In this document: positions 24,394-32,741 of the stretch, in pieces
Numbering within the stretch: position 1 is the stretch's first letter
How the letters are laid out: each line of letters opens with the position of its first letter
Origin: Actinomycetota bacterium
GTDB taxonomy: Bacteria > Actinomycetota > Actinomycetes > S36-B12 > CAIYMF01
DNA: 64,000 nucleotides
Direction: 5' to 3'
Assembly: GCA_020161245.1 (NCBI GenBank)
Contig: JAIUOK010000011.1
Span: forward strand, 23,627 to 87,626
Made by a program: the position numbers and the translations under genes
Notes under the pieces: generated by a model
The model's input: the letters and a program-made list of their open reading frames with translations, nothing else
The model's database searches: none
Told to the model about the DNA's origin: nothing

Positions 24394-24971
24394 CCCGCCT
24401 GCGCCGCACGACTTCGGCGGTCCTCGTCGCGGCGGCGGCGAGCCTCCTCGCCTCGTGCGGCGTCCCGCTGGGCGACGAGCCCGAGCCGGTCGCCGGCGTC
24501 ACGCGCCCGACGTCGGCGTCGCCGAGCCCGTCGGCCAGCACCGCACCGTCCGGGCAGGCCACCCTCTGGCTCGTCGACGGTCCTCGGCTCGTGCCGCGCG
24601 ACGCCGCGGCGTCCACGCCGGTGACCACGGCGTCGAGCGTCGCGCTCCTCGGCGTCGCGCCCCCGGCGGACAGCGGGCTGCGCACGCTCATCGCCGACCC
24701 CGTCACCGGGCAGCCGCTGGCCGTGGTGATGACCGACGACGCAGGGAACGGGCGCACCGAGCAGCGGGTCGCACTCGCACCGACGTTCGTCGAGCTCGCG
24801 GCCGAGGACCAGGTGCTGCTCATCGGCCAGGTGGTGCTGACCATGACCGAGATCGACCGGGCGCCGATCCTGTTCGTCGGACCGGACGGCGAGCCGCTCT
24901 CCGTGCCCCTCCCCGACGGCCGCCTCCGCGACGGCAGCGTGACCCGCGGCGACTACCTCTCCCTCACCTAG
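24390..24971 (+). CDS. GerMN-domain lipoprotein
   Basis: A 193-residue secreted lipoprotein. A Lol/Lgt-type signal ends in the lipobox LLASC (Cys24), followed by a Ser/Thr/Pro-rich linker (about 35-55) and a GerMN-like domain (VTLWLVDG-type start, ALAPTFVELAAEDQVLLIGQ in part). In the mtrAB-lpqB operon LpqB carries GerMN plus a propeller; here only the GerMN part is present. It is coupled to the kinase gene and may modulate sensing at the cell surface. Confidence 0.82.
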   Translation: MTRLRRTTSAVLVAAAASLLASCGVPLGDEPEPVAGVTRPTSASPSPSASTAPSGQATLWLVDGPRLVPRDAAASTPVTTASSVALLGVAPPADSGLRTLIADPVTGQPLAVVMTDDAGNGRTEQRVALAPTFVELAAEDQVLLIGQVVLTMTEIDRAPILFVGPDGEPLSVPLPDGRLRDGSVTRGDYLSLT

Positions 24972-24990
24972 CTGCTCGGCAGGGCCGGCG

Positions 24991-25797
24991 TCAGCCGAGG
25001 AGCTTCTTCATCTGGTCGGCGACGGCGGTGATGGCCTTGCGGGGCGCCACGCGCGACATGCGGTCGAGCATCCGGGCGTCGTTGCCGATGAGCACCCGGA
25101 AGGTGCCGTTCGCCACGGCGTCGACGATCTGCCGGGCCGCGACGTCGACCGCGGTCACCTTGGGCGCCTTGCCCTCGGTGGCTGCGGCCATCGCCGAGAT
25201 ATCCACGCCGGAGTTGCCCGCGATGTTGGTGCCGATGCCGCCGGGGAACACCTCGGTGACGGCGACGCGCGTGCCCTGCAGCTCGGCGTAGAGCGTCTCG
25301 GTGAGCAGCTTCACGGCCGCCTTGCTCGCGCCGTACGCGCCCTGGCCGGGCACCGGCACGAGGCCGCCCATGCTCGAGACGTTGAGCAGCGACGCCTCGG
25401 GCCGCTCCTTGAGCAGCGGCAGGAACGCCTTGACGGTGTAGAGCGTGCCCCAGAAGTTCACGCCCATCACCCGCTCGATCTCCTCGATCGAGAGCTCCTC
25501 GACGTGGACGAAGCGCTGGATGATGCCGGCGACGTTGAGCAGGCCGTCGACCTGGCCGTGCGCGGCGATCACGGCGTCGGGCAGCGCCTCGACGGCGGCG
25601 CGGTCGGATACCGACAGCACGTGCGTGGTCAGCCGCGGGGCGGCCGACCCGGCGAGCCGCACGGTCTCGGCGAGGCCCTCCTCCGAGAGGTCGACGGCGG
25701 CGACACTGGCCCCGCGGCCGAGCAGCTGGAGGGTCACCTCGCGGCCCATGCCGTTGCCGGCACCGGTGACGACGAAGACGTTGCCGGGGATGCGCAT
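24991..25797 (-). CDS. Short-chain dehydrogenase/reductase
   Basis: A 268-residue classical SDR: cofactor motif TGAGNGMG (about 11-18), NVAGI, catalytic Ser in NVSSMGG and YGASK with the Tyr-x-x-x-Lys pair. The acidic residue AVDLSE after the second strand favours NAD. ATG at 25797 has AGGAG six bases upstream. It is downstream of the desaturase on the same strand with a gap of about 90 bases, so a role in lipid or alcohol oxidation is possible; the substrate is unknown. Confidence 0.9.
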   Translation of the reverse strand: MRIPGNVFVVTGAGNGMGREVTLQLLGRGASVAAVDLSEEGLAETVRLAGSAAPRLTTHVLSVSDRAAVEALPDAVIAAHGQVDGLLNVAGIIQRFVHVEELSIEEIERVMGVNFWGTLYTVKAFLPLLKERPEASLLNVSSMGGLVPVPGQGAYGASKAAVKLLTETLYAELQGTRVAVTEVFPGGIGTNIAGNSGVDISAMAAATEGKAPKVTAVDVAARQIVDAVANGTFRVLIGNDARMLDRMSRVAPRKAITAVADQMKKLLG

Positions 25798-25886
25798 GAC
25801 GGGCTCCTGGGGCCTGTACCGGACGCTGTTGTCCGGTACAGCCGACGGTAACCCCTGCCCGCGCCGCAGTCGAGGCGCGGCCGCGG

Positions 25887-27026
25887 TCAGGCGGCGACGG
25901 GCTTGCGCTGCTCGAGCTCGTCGAGCTCGCGCAGGTAGGACTGGTCGGTCGACGGCACCGAGAGCCGGATGATCTTCGCCCACGCCGAGGCGACCTGGTG
26001 CGGCATCGAGCCGGTGACGTAGGTCAGCCCGTACTTCTCGAACAGCGCCTGCACCTTCGGCGCGACCTCCTGGTAGCGGTTGGAGGGCAGGTCCGGGAAG
26101 AGGTGGTGCTCGATCTGGTAGCTGAGGTTGCCGGTCATGATGTGCAGCAGCGGGCCGCCGGAGATGTTGGCCGAGCCGAGCATCTGGCGCAGGTACCACT
26201 CGCCGCGGGTCTCGCCCTCGATCGACTGCTTGGTGAAGGTCTCGACGCCCTTCGGGAAGTGCCCGCACATGATCACCGAGTGCGTCCAGATGTTGCGCAC
26301 GACGTTGGCGGTGACGTTCGCGGCCAGCGTCGGGATGGCCGACGGCCCGGACAGCAGCGGGTGGACGACGTAGTCGCGCAGCGCGTTGCGGCGCACCTTG
26401 CGCAGCACCTTCTTCACGCCGGAGGAGAACTCCTCCTTGCTCTTGCGGCCCTTGAGGTACTTGCCGATCTCGAGGTCGTAGACAGCGATGCCGTACTCGA
26501 AGACCAGCATGTTGAGGAAGTTGTAGAGCGGCTGCGCGAGCATCGCGCGGCTCCACGGCTGCTCCTCGTCGACGCGCATGAGGCCGTAGCCGAGGTCGTG
26601 GTCCTTGCCGAGCACGTTGGTGTAGGTGTGGTGCAGCTCGTTGTGGGCGTGCTTCCACAGATCGGCCGGGCTGGCGTTGTCCCACTCCCACGTCGTCGAG
26701 TGGATCTTGGGGTCGCGCATCCAGTCCCACTGGCCGTGCATGACGTTGTGGCCGATCTCCATGTTCTCGAGGATCTTCGAGATCGACAGGCCGACGGTTC
26801 CGGCGATCCACGCCGGCGGGAACATCGAGATCAGCAGCACGGCGCGGCTGCCGAGCTCGAGCGAGCGCTGGATGGCGATGAGGCGGCGGATGTAGTCGGC
26901 GTCGCTCTGGCCCCGGCTCTCGAGCACGTCCTCGCGGATCGCATCGAGCTCGCGGCCGATGGCCTCGATGTCCTCGGGGGTGAGGTGGGCGATCGGGCTG
27001 ACGTCCTTGTGCTGAAGGGCGGTCAT
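25887..27026 (-). CDS. Membrane fatty acid desaturase
   Basis: A 379-residue diiron membrane enzyme. The three histidine boxes are present: HNVMHGQWDW, HNELHHTYTN and QIEHHLFPDLP. Hydrophobic pairs lie around residues 58-85 and 215-240. It introduces a double bond into acyl chains using electrons from an attached redox chain. The ferredoxin reductase gene ends 47 bases upstream on the same strand, the same pairing as mycobacterial DesA3 with its reductase (Rv3229c/Rv3230c). The start is ATG at 27026. Confidence 0.93.
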   Translation of the reverse strand: MTALQHKDVSPIAHLTPEDIEAIGRELDAIREDVLESRGQSDADYIRRLIAIQRSLELGSRAVLLISMFPPAWIAGTVGLSISKILENMEIGHNVMHGQWDWMRDPKIHSTTWEWDNASPADLWKHAHNELHHTYTNVLGKDHDLGYGLMRVDEEQPWSRAMLAQPLYNFLNMLVFEYGIAVYDLEIGKYLKGRKSKEEFSSGVKKVLRKVRRNALRDYVVHPLLSGPSAIPTLAANVTANVVRNIWTHSVIMCGHFPKGVETFTKQSIEGETRGEWYLRQMLGSANISGGPLLHIMTGNLSYQIEHHLFPDLPSNRYQEVAPKVQALFEKYGLTYVTGSMPHQVASAWAKIIRLSVPSTDQSYLRELDELEQRKPVAA

Positions 27027-27072
27027 GCTGCGGTGTGCTCCAGGTCTCGGTGCGGGTCGTGGGTCGCGGCGC

Positions 27073-28152
27073 TCAGGCGTCGATGACGCAGGGGCCGGCG
27101 GGGGCGTTGATGCAGGTCTGGATGAGGACGCCGTCGCCGGGCGCCGCCACGGTGATCGCGCCGTCGCGGACATCGCGCACCGCCCCCTCCTCGAGCGGGA
27201 CGACGCAGCCGTAGCAGATGCCCATCCGGCAGCCCGAGCGCAGGAGCACGCCGGCGTCCTCGCCCTCGACCAGCAGGGGCCGCGAGCCGTCGGCGTCGAC
27301 CGTGGCGCCGGTGCGGGCGAAGGTGACCGAGCCGCCCTCGCCGAGCACCGCGGCCACAGGGCGGAAGCGCTCGACGTGCAGCCGATGCGACCAGCCGCGG
27401 TCCTCGAACAGGCCGACGACGGCGTCGACGAGGCCGTTGGGCCCGCAGGCCCAGGTCTCGCGATCGGCAAGGTCGGGCACGAGCTGCTCGAGCTCGTCGG
27501 TGGTGAGGCGCCCGTCGGCGGCGGTGTGCCGCTCGACGAGCCGGATGCGGCCGTCGGATGCCCAGGCGCGCAGCTCGCGGCCGAACAGGACGTCGTCGGC
27601 GGTGCGTGCGGAGTGCACCACCACGACGTCGTCGAGCCCGGCGAGCGAGGCGCGCAGCATGCCGATGACGGGCGTGATGCCCGAGCCCGCGGTGACGAAC
27701 AGCGCGCGCTGGGGCAGTGGCGAGGAGAGGACGAAGTCGCCGTCGGGGCCCTCGAGCTCCACGATGTCGCCGACCTCCGCCGCCCGGACCAGGTGGGTGC
27801 TCACCGCGCCGTCCGGCACGACCGAGACGGTCACGGTGATGGAGCCGTCGGGCCGCACCGGCGAGGTGAGGGAGTAGGAGCGCCAGAGCCGGACGCCGTC
27901 GACGTCGACTCCGAGGCGCACGTTCTGGCCGGGCGCGTGGGCGGTCCAGCCCGCCGACGGGCGCAGCACCAGGGTGGCGCTCGACGACGTCTCCGGCACG
28001 ACGGCCAGCAGCCGGGCCCGGTGGGTGCCGCGGCGCAGCGGCGCCACGAGGTCGAGGTAGTCGTCGGGCAGCAGCGGGGTGGTGGCTGCCGCGGCGACCC
28101 GGACGAGGGCGGCCCGCAGGCCGCCCAGCGACGAGGATGTGGTTCTCCGCAT
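27073..28152 (-). CDS. Ferredoxin reductase with C-terminal 2Fe-2S domain (desaturase partner)
   Basis: A 359-residue electron-transfer protein. FAD motif RSYSLTSP, NAD(P)-binding VTAGSGITPVIGMLR and ACGPNGLVDAV are followed by a plant-type 2Fe-2S domain with CRMGICYGC and a later QTC. It matches the reductase that feeds electrons to DesA3-like desaturases. It is first in the minus-strand desaturase operon and divergent from the PucR regulator, with an inverted repeat between them. Confidence 0.92.
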   Translation of the reverse strand: MRRTTSSSLGGLRAALVRVAAAATTPLLPDDYLDLVAPLRRGTHRARLLAVVPETSSSATLVLRPSAGWTAHAPGQNVRLGVDVDGVRLWRSYSLTSPVRPDGSITVTVSVVPDGAVSTHLVRAAEVGDIVELEGPDGDFVLSSPLPQRALFVTAGSGITPVIGMLRASLAGLDDVVVVHSARTADDVLFGRELRAWASDGRIRLVERHTAADGRLTTDELEQLVPDLADRETWACGPNGLVDAVVGLFEDRGWSHRLHVERFRPVAAVLGEGGSVTFARTGATVDADGSRPLLVEGEDAGVLLRSGCRMGICYGCVVPLEEGAVRDVRDGAITVAAPGDGVLIQTCINAPAGPCVIDA

Positions 28153-28172
28153 GCAACCAGGATCAGTGCTCC

Positions 28173-28188
28173 GAGACGATAAAGTCTC
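28173..28188. promoter_or_regulatory. Inverted repeat in the desaturase/PucR intergenic region
   Basis: GAGAC-GATAAA-GTCTC lies 21 bases before the reductase start and 49 bases before the regulator start. It is a plausible operator of the adjacent PucR regulator, judged only by symmetry and position. Confidence 0.35.
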
Positions 28189-28236
28189 ACTCTGAGCGCG
28201 TGGATCCGTTGCGCTCCTTTGTTCGTAGGAGACAGC

Positions 28237-29424
28237 ATGGATGCGCAGGACCTGGGCCTGTCACCCGCGGTGGGCGACGCCCTGCGCGCAGGGCTGCCCG
28301 AGGTGGCTGCCGCGACCGTGGGTGCCATCGCGGTCGAGGTGCCGGAGTACGCGGGGCAGATGACCGGCGCTTTCCGCACCAACGTCGAGGGCGCCGTGCA
28401 GCTCGCGCTCGGCGGCTTCCTGCGCGCCGCCGAGGAGGCGCGCGGCGGCGGGATCGTGCCGCTCCCCCCGGTGATCGACGCCGCCTACTCGCTCGGCCGC
28501 GGCGAGGCCCGGTCGGGCCGCACGATGTCGGCGCTGCTCGCGGCCTACCGCGTAGGGGCGCGTGTGTCGTGGCAGGGCTGGGGCGCCACCTGCGTCGAGC
28601 ACGACGTGCCTGCCGCGACCGTGGCCCGGCTGGCCGAGCTCGTCTTCTCCTACATCGACGCACTCTCGGCGGCGAGCGTCACCGGCCACAGCGACCAGCT
28701 CGCGACGTCCGGCCGCGTCCGCGAGCAGTACCGCGAGCGGCTGGCCCTCGGCCTCGTCGAGGGCCAGCCCGAGGAGCGGCTGCTGGTGCTGGCCGAGCGC
28801 GCCGAGTGGGAGCCGCCGCCGTCGCTGGCCGCCGTCGTCGTGGCGACGTCCGAAGCGCGCACGCTGGCACCGGTGCTGGGGCCGGCGGCGCTGGCGCTTC
28901 CGGGCGACGTCGTCGACCTCGGCGTGGACGCCGATCTCGCCGTCCTGCTCGTGCCGGCGCCGTCGCGGCGGGCGGTGCTGCAGCCGCTGCGCGGGATCCC
29001 GTCGGTCGTCGGCCCCACCCGGCCGTGGTCGTCGGCCTCCGCGTCGCTCGCCCGGGCCCGCCGCCAGCTGGTGCGCCACGGCCTCGGCCGCGACGTCGCC
29101 GACACCGACGACCGGCTCGTCGAGCTTGTGCTCACCGCCGACGACGACGCGCTCGCCGACCTCCGCGCTCGGGCCCTGGCACCGCTGTCGGACCAGCGTC
29201 CCGACACCGCGGAGCGGCTCGCCGAGACGCTGCGGTCGTGGCTGCTGCACCAGGGCAGGCGCGAGGCCGTGGCCGCCCATCTGCACGTGCACCCGCAGAC
29301 CGTGCGGTACCGGATGACGCAGCTGCGCGAGCTGTTCGGCGAGGCGCTCGCCGATCCCGAGCGGGTGCTCGAGCTGACCGTGGCGCTCGGTGCGCAGCCC
29401 GCCGCGGCGGCTGCTCGAAGCTGA
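28237..29424 (+). CDS. PucR-family transcriptional regulator
   Basis: A 395-residue regulator. The N-terminal region is a helical sensory domain, and the C-terminus is the PucR helix-turn-helix: LRSWLLHQGRREAVAAHLHV followed by HPQTVRYRMTQLRELFG. I chose ATG at 28237 since TAGGAGA is five bases upstream; an upstream TTG lacks a site. It is divergent from the desaturase/reductase pair, which is its most likely target, as at similar actinobacterial loci. Confidence 0.87.
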   Translation: MDAQDLGLSPAVGDALRAGLPEVAAATVGAIAVEVPEYAGQMTGAFRTNVEGAVQLALGGFLRAAEEARGGGIVPLPPVIDAAYSLGRGEARSGRTMSALLAAYRVGARVSWQGWGATCVEHDVPAATVARLAELVFSYIDALSAASVTGHSDQLATSGRVREQYRERLALGLVEGQPEERLLVLAERAEWEPPPSLAAVVVATSEARTLAPVLGPAALALPGDVVDLGVDADLAVLLVPAPSRRAVLQPLRGIPSVVGPTRPWSSASASLARARRQLVRHGLGRDVADTDDRLVELVLTADDDALADLRARALAPLSDQRPDTAERLAETLRSWLLHQGRREAVAAHLHVHPQTVRYRMTQLRELFGEALADPERVLELTVALGAQPAAAAARS

Positions 29425-29473
29425 CCACGCCCGGCCCTCCGAAGGCCTAGGTTGCCGCCGGAGGGGAGGACGG

Positions 29474-31228
29474 ATGTCGGTCGAGGGGCTCGACCGCGCG
29501 CCGGTGCGCACACCGCTGCTGCTGCCGTCGCTGCGCGGCTACCGCACGGCCTACGCAGGCCGCGACGTCGTCGCCGGGCTGGTGCTCTCGGCGCTGCTGG
29601 TGCCCCAGGGCATGGCCTACGCCGAGCTCGCGGGCCTGCCGCCCGTGACCGGCCTCTACACCTCGATCCTGTGCCTCGTCGGCTATGCCCTGGTCGGCCC
29701 CTCGCGCATCCTCGTGCTGGGCCCGGACTCCTCGCTCGGCCCCATGATCGCGGCGACGATCCTGCCGCTGGTCGCGGCCGACGGGGATCCTGCGCGGGCG
29801 GTGCTGCTCGCCTCCGGCCTGGCGATCATCACCGGGCTCGTCATGGTGGCCGCCGGCCTCGGGCACCTCGGCTTCGTGGCCGACCTGCTCTCCAAGCCCA
29901 CGATCCTCGGCTACATGAACGGCCTGGCTCTGACGATCATCGTCGGCCAGCTGCCGAAGCTGCTCGGCTTCTCGGTCGACGCCGAGACCTTCGTGCAGGA
30001 GGTGCGCGCCGTCGTCGTCGGCATCGTGTCGGGCGACATCCTGTGGCCCGCAGCGGGCATCGGGCTGCTGTCGCTCGCGGTGCTGCTGGTGCTCAACCGC
30101 TGGCTGCCGAAGGTGCCGTCGGTGCTGGTGTCGGTCGTCGTCGCGATGGCGCTGAGCATCTGGCTCGACCTCGCCGCGCGCGGCGTCAAGACCATCGGCG
30201 TCCTCCCCGAGGGCCTGCCGTCGTTCACGATCCCGCGCGTCGGCGTCGCCGACCTCGGCGTGCTGCTCGTCGGCGGGCTCTCGATCGCGCTCGTGGCGCT
30301 CGCCGACACCATCTCGACGGCGACGTCGTTCGCGGCCCGGCAGGGCGAGCGGGTCGACGGCGACCGGGAGATGATCGGCATCGGCACGGCCAACATCGCC
30401 GCCGGCCTGTTCCAAGGCTTCCCGGTGAGCACCAGCGGATCGCGCACGGCGGTCGCCGAGCAGGCCGGCTCGCGCAGCCAGGTGTCGGGCCTGGTCGGCG
30501 CGCTCATGATCGCCGTGATGCTGGTCTTCGTCCCGGGCCTGCTGTCGTCGCTCCCCCAGCCCACGCTCGGCGCGATCGTCATCGCCGCCGCCATGTCGCT
30601 CGCCGACATCCCCGGCACCGTGCGCCTCTACCACCAGCGCCGAGCCGACTTCGTGCTGTCGATGGCGGCGTTCCTCGGTGTCGCCTTCCTCGGCGTACTG
30701 CCGGGCATCGTGCTCGCGATCGCGCTCTCGGTGGTCAACGTGTTCCGGCGGATCTGGATGCCCTACCGCACCGAGCTCGGCCGGCCCGAGGGCGTGCGCG
30801 GGCTGCACGACGTGCGGATGTACCCCGAGGCCGAGCACCTGCCGGGCTGCGTGATCCTGCGCTTCGACGCGCCGCTGATCTTCGCCAACGCCGGCACGTT
30901 CCGCACCACCGTGCTCGAGTCGCTCGAGCGCGACCCGCGCCCGAGCTGGGTGATCATCGCGGCCGAGCCGATCACCGACGTCGACACCACGGCCTGCGAC
31001 ATGCTCGACGACCTCGTGCCCGAGCTCGAGGAGGCCGGCGTCCACCTCGTGTTCGCCGAGCTCAAGGACGGCGTGCGCGCGAAGCTGCGCGACTTCGGCC
31101 TCGACGACGCCCTGGGCGACGAGCGGTTCTTCCCCACCACGCATGCCGCGGTCGACGCGTTCCAGGAGGTCGACGGGACGCGCTGGGAGCCTCGACCTCC
31201 GGAGTGGGCCAGGCCGGACCGCGAGTAG
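29474..31228 (+). CDS. SulP-family anion transporter with STAS domain
   Basis: A 584-residue transporter. The membrane domain has the SulP signature region VLSALLVPQGMAYAELAGLP and about 10-14 helices. A cytoplasmic STAS domain occupies about 445-560 (VILRFDAPLIFANAGTF). SulP proteins carry sulfate, bicarbonate or dicarboxylates; which one is unclear. ATG at 29474 follows GGGGAGGACGG. It starts 49 bases after the PucR gene on the same strand. Confidence 0.92.
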   Translation: MSVEGLDRAPVRTPLLLPSLRGYRTAYAGRDVVAGLVLSALLVPQGMAYAELAGLPPVTGLYTSILCLVGYALVGPSRILVLGPDSSLGPMIAATILPLVAADGDPARAVLLASGLAIITGLVMVAAGLGHLGFVADLLSKPTILGYMNGLALTIIVGQLPKLLGFSVDAETFVQEVRAVVVGIVSGDILWPAAGIGLLSLAVLLVLNRWLPKVPSVLVSVVVAMALSIWLDLAARGVKTIGVLPEGLPSFTIPRVGVADLGVLLVGGLSIALVALADTISTATSFAARQGERVDGDREMIGIGTANIAAGLFQGFPVSTSGSRTAVAEQAGSRSQVSGLVGALMIAVMLVFVPGLLSSLPQPTLGAIVIAAAMSLADIPGTVRLYHQRRADFVLSMAAFLGVAFLGVLPGIVLAIALSVVNVFRRIWMPYRTELGRPEGVRGLHDVRMYPEAEHLPGCVILRFDAPLIFANAGTFRTTVLESLERDPRPSWVIIAAEPITDVDTTACDMLDDLVPELEEAGVHLVFAELKDGVRAKLRDFGLDDALGDERFFPTTHAAVDAFQEVDGTRWEPRPPEWARPDRE

Positions 31229-31304
31229 ACCGCACGGCGGGACGCGGGAATCGGCGACGGCGGCCTTGCCGTTACCCTGGTCGCACAACCGAACACGCCG
31301 TTCG

Positions 31305-31494
31305 ATCCTCTGCGGGAGAGTCCCGCGAGCAGCGGGCGCAGCAGGAGCAACTCCTCCCCAGGAACCTCTCAGGCACCGTGACCGCAGGGGGTAGGCACCT
31401 CTGGAGAGAGGCCCGTCCGACGGGCCCGCCGTAGGAGCAAGCCGCGCCAAGCGCGGCGGAATCTCTCAGGCACCGGCACAGAGCGGGGAGGACC
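31305..31494 (+). ncRNA. Tandem glycine riboswitch
   Basis: Two consecutive aptamers. The first has GCGGGAGAGTCCCGC and ends in AGGAACCTCTCAGGCACC; the second has CTCTGGAGAGAGGCCC and ends GGCGGAATCTCTCAGGCACC. The twin GGAAxCTCTCAGGCACC boxes and the short linker define the glycine riboswitch. It precedes the TRIC-family gene, whose ribosome site lies about 20 bases beyond, and should raise its expression when glycine is high. Confidence 0.93.
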
Positions 31495-31527
31495 TGTCCT
31501 CGCCCCTGCCCGCCCCCGGAGAGAGCC

Positions 31528-32175
31528 GTGCCCGACCTCGCCCTCGCCACCCCGCTGTGGCTCGCCGTCCTCGGCATCGCCGTCAACGCCCTCGTCGGGG
31601 CCCTGCACGCCTACACCGACGACCACCGCCCGTGGGACGTCGTCGGCGTCCTGTCGTTCGCTCTGCTCATGGGCCTCGGCGGCGGGGTGGTGCGCGACCT
31701 GCTGCTCGGCCAGCTGCCGCCGCTGTCGCTGCGCAGCCCCCTCGGCGTGGTGACGGTCGTGGTGGCCGCGGCAGCGGGCCGCCTGCTCGTGCCGCTGATC
31801 CTGCGCGCCGCCCGGCTCATGGCGGTGCTCGAGGCGCTCGCGCTGGCGCTGTTCGCCATCAGCGGCGCCGCGTACGCCGACGCCGCGGGCCTGCCGTGGA
31901 CGACGTCGGTGCTCGTCGCGGTCGTCGCCGCCGTCGGTGGCGGTGTGCTCGTCTCGCTGCTGCGCGGCGAGGTGCCCTCGGTGCTGCAGGCGGGCCGCCC
32001 CGATGCGCTGCTCGCCGCCTGGGCGGCGCTGGCATACCTGCTGCTCGACGACGTCTCGACCGCGGCGGCGTCGATCGTGCCTCTCGCCCTGGCCGTCGGC
32101 GTCCGGCTGCTGTCCGACCGGCGCAGCCTCGCGACCCGGCCCCTCAGCCGTGCCGCGACCGCTCCACTAGCGTGA
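31528..32175 (+). CDS. TRIC/UPF0126-family membrane protein, glycine-riboswitch controlled
   Basis: A 215-residue protein with seven hydrophobic segments built as two similar halves: LGIAVNALVGALHAYTDD with GLGGGVVRDLLLG in the first and FAISGAAYADAAGLPW with GGGVLVSLLRGEVPSVL in the second. This is the TRIC/YadS-YicG fold, assigned as a cation channel or as a glycine transporter in some bacteria. Control by a tandem glycine riboswitch favours glycine movement or a linked ion flux. Start GTG at 31528 after GGAGAGAG. Its stop overlaps the GTG of the TetR gene. Confidence 0.9.
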   Translation: MPDLALATPLWLAVLGIAVNALVGALHAYTDDHRPWDVVGVLSFALLMGLGGGVVRDLLLGQLPPLSLRSPLGVVTVVVAAAAGRLLVPLILRAARLMAVLEALALALFAISGAAYADAAGLPWTTSVLVAVVAAVGGGVLVSLLRGEVPSVLQAGRPDALLAAWAALAYLLLDDVSTAAASIVPLALAVGVRLLSDRRSLATRPLSRAATAPLA

Positions 32176-32738
32176 CGCCCGTGGCCGCCGCCCCCCGTCG
32201 CGAGAACCGCGGGCCGAGCGCGGGCCCGGAGAACCGCCGGGCCCTCATCGCTGCGGCCGCGGAGGTCTTCGCCGAGAAGGGGATCACCGCGCCGCTGTCG
32301 GCGGTGGCCAAGCGAGCGGGTGTCGGGCAGGGCTCGCTCTACCGGCACTTCCCCGACCGCACGAGCCTGGCCCTGGCCGCGTTCGAGGACAACGTCGCCG
32401 CGATCGAGGCCCTGGCCGACGAGCCGGGCACCGACCTCGACGCGCTGCTCGACCTCATCACCGACCAGATGATCGGGTCGGTCGCGTTCGTGTCGATCGT
32501 GTCGCTGGGCGCGGCCGACGAGCGGCTGCCAGCAGTGGGCCAGCGCGTGGTCGATGCGATCGCACCGGCCGTCGAGCAGGCCCGCAAGGCTGGGCGTCTC
32601 CGCCGGGACGCCACGGCCGACGACGTCATGCTGGCGATCGGGATGGCGTCGTCGTTCGTGGCGCAGAACCCCGGGGCCGACCGGCGTGCTGTCGCGGAAT
32701 CGTGCTGGGCGCTGCTCGACCGCGCGCTGCGCCCCTGA
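32172..32738 (+). CDS. TetR-family regulator
   Basis: A 188-residue TetR protein. The helix-turn-helix is GITAPLSAVAKRAGVGQGSL with YRHFPDRTSLALAAF; the ligand domain is variable. GTG at 32172 overlaps the TRIC stop (GTGA); GTG 32181 is an alternative. It is translationally linked to the TRIC gene and could be part of the glycine-responsive unit, or regulate the divergent-end oxidoreductase. Confidence 0.87.
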   Translation: MTPVAAAPRRENRGPSAGPENRRALIAAAAEVFAEKGITAPLSAVAKRAGVGQGSLYRHFPDRTSLALAAFEDNVAAIEALADEPGTDLDALLDLITDQMIGSVAFVSIVSLGAADERLPAVGQRVVDAIAPAVEQARKAGRLRRDATADDVMLAIGMASSFVAQNPGADRRAVAESCWALLDRALRP

Positions 32739-32741
32739 GGG

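Noticed and set aside
29447..31450. Minus-strand frame of about 670 residues opposite the SulP gene
   Set aside because: His/Arg/Asp-rich shadow with no domain; the plus strand is the transporter.
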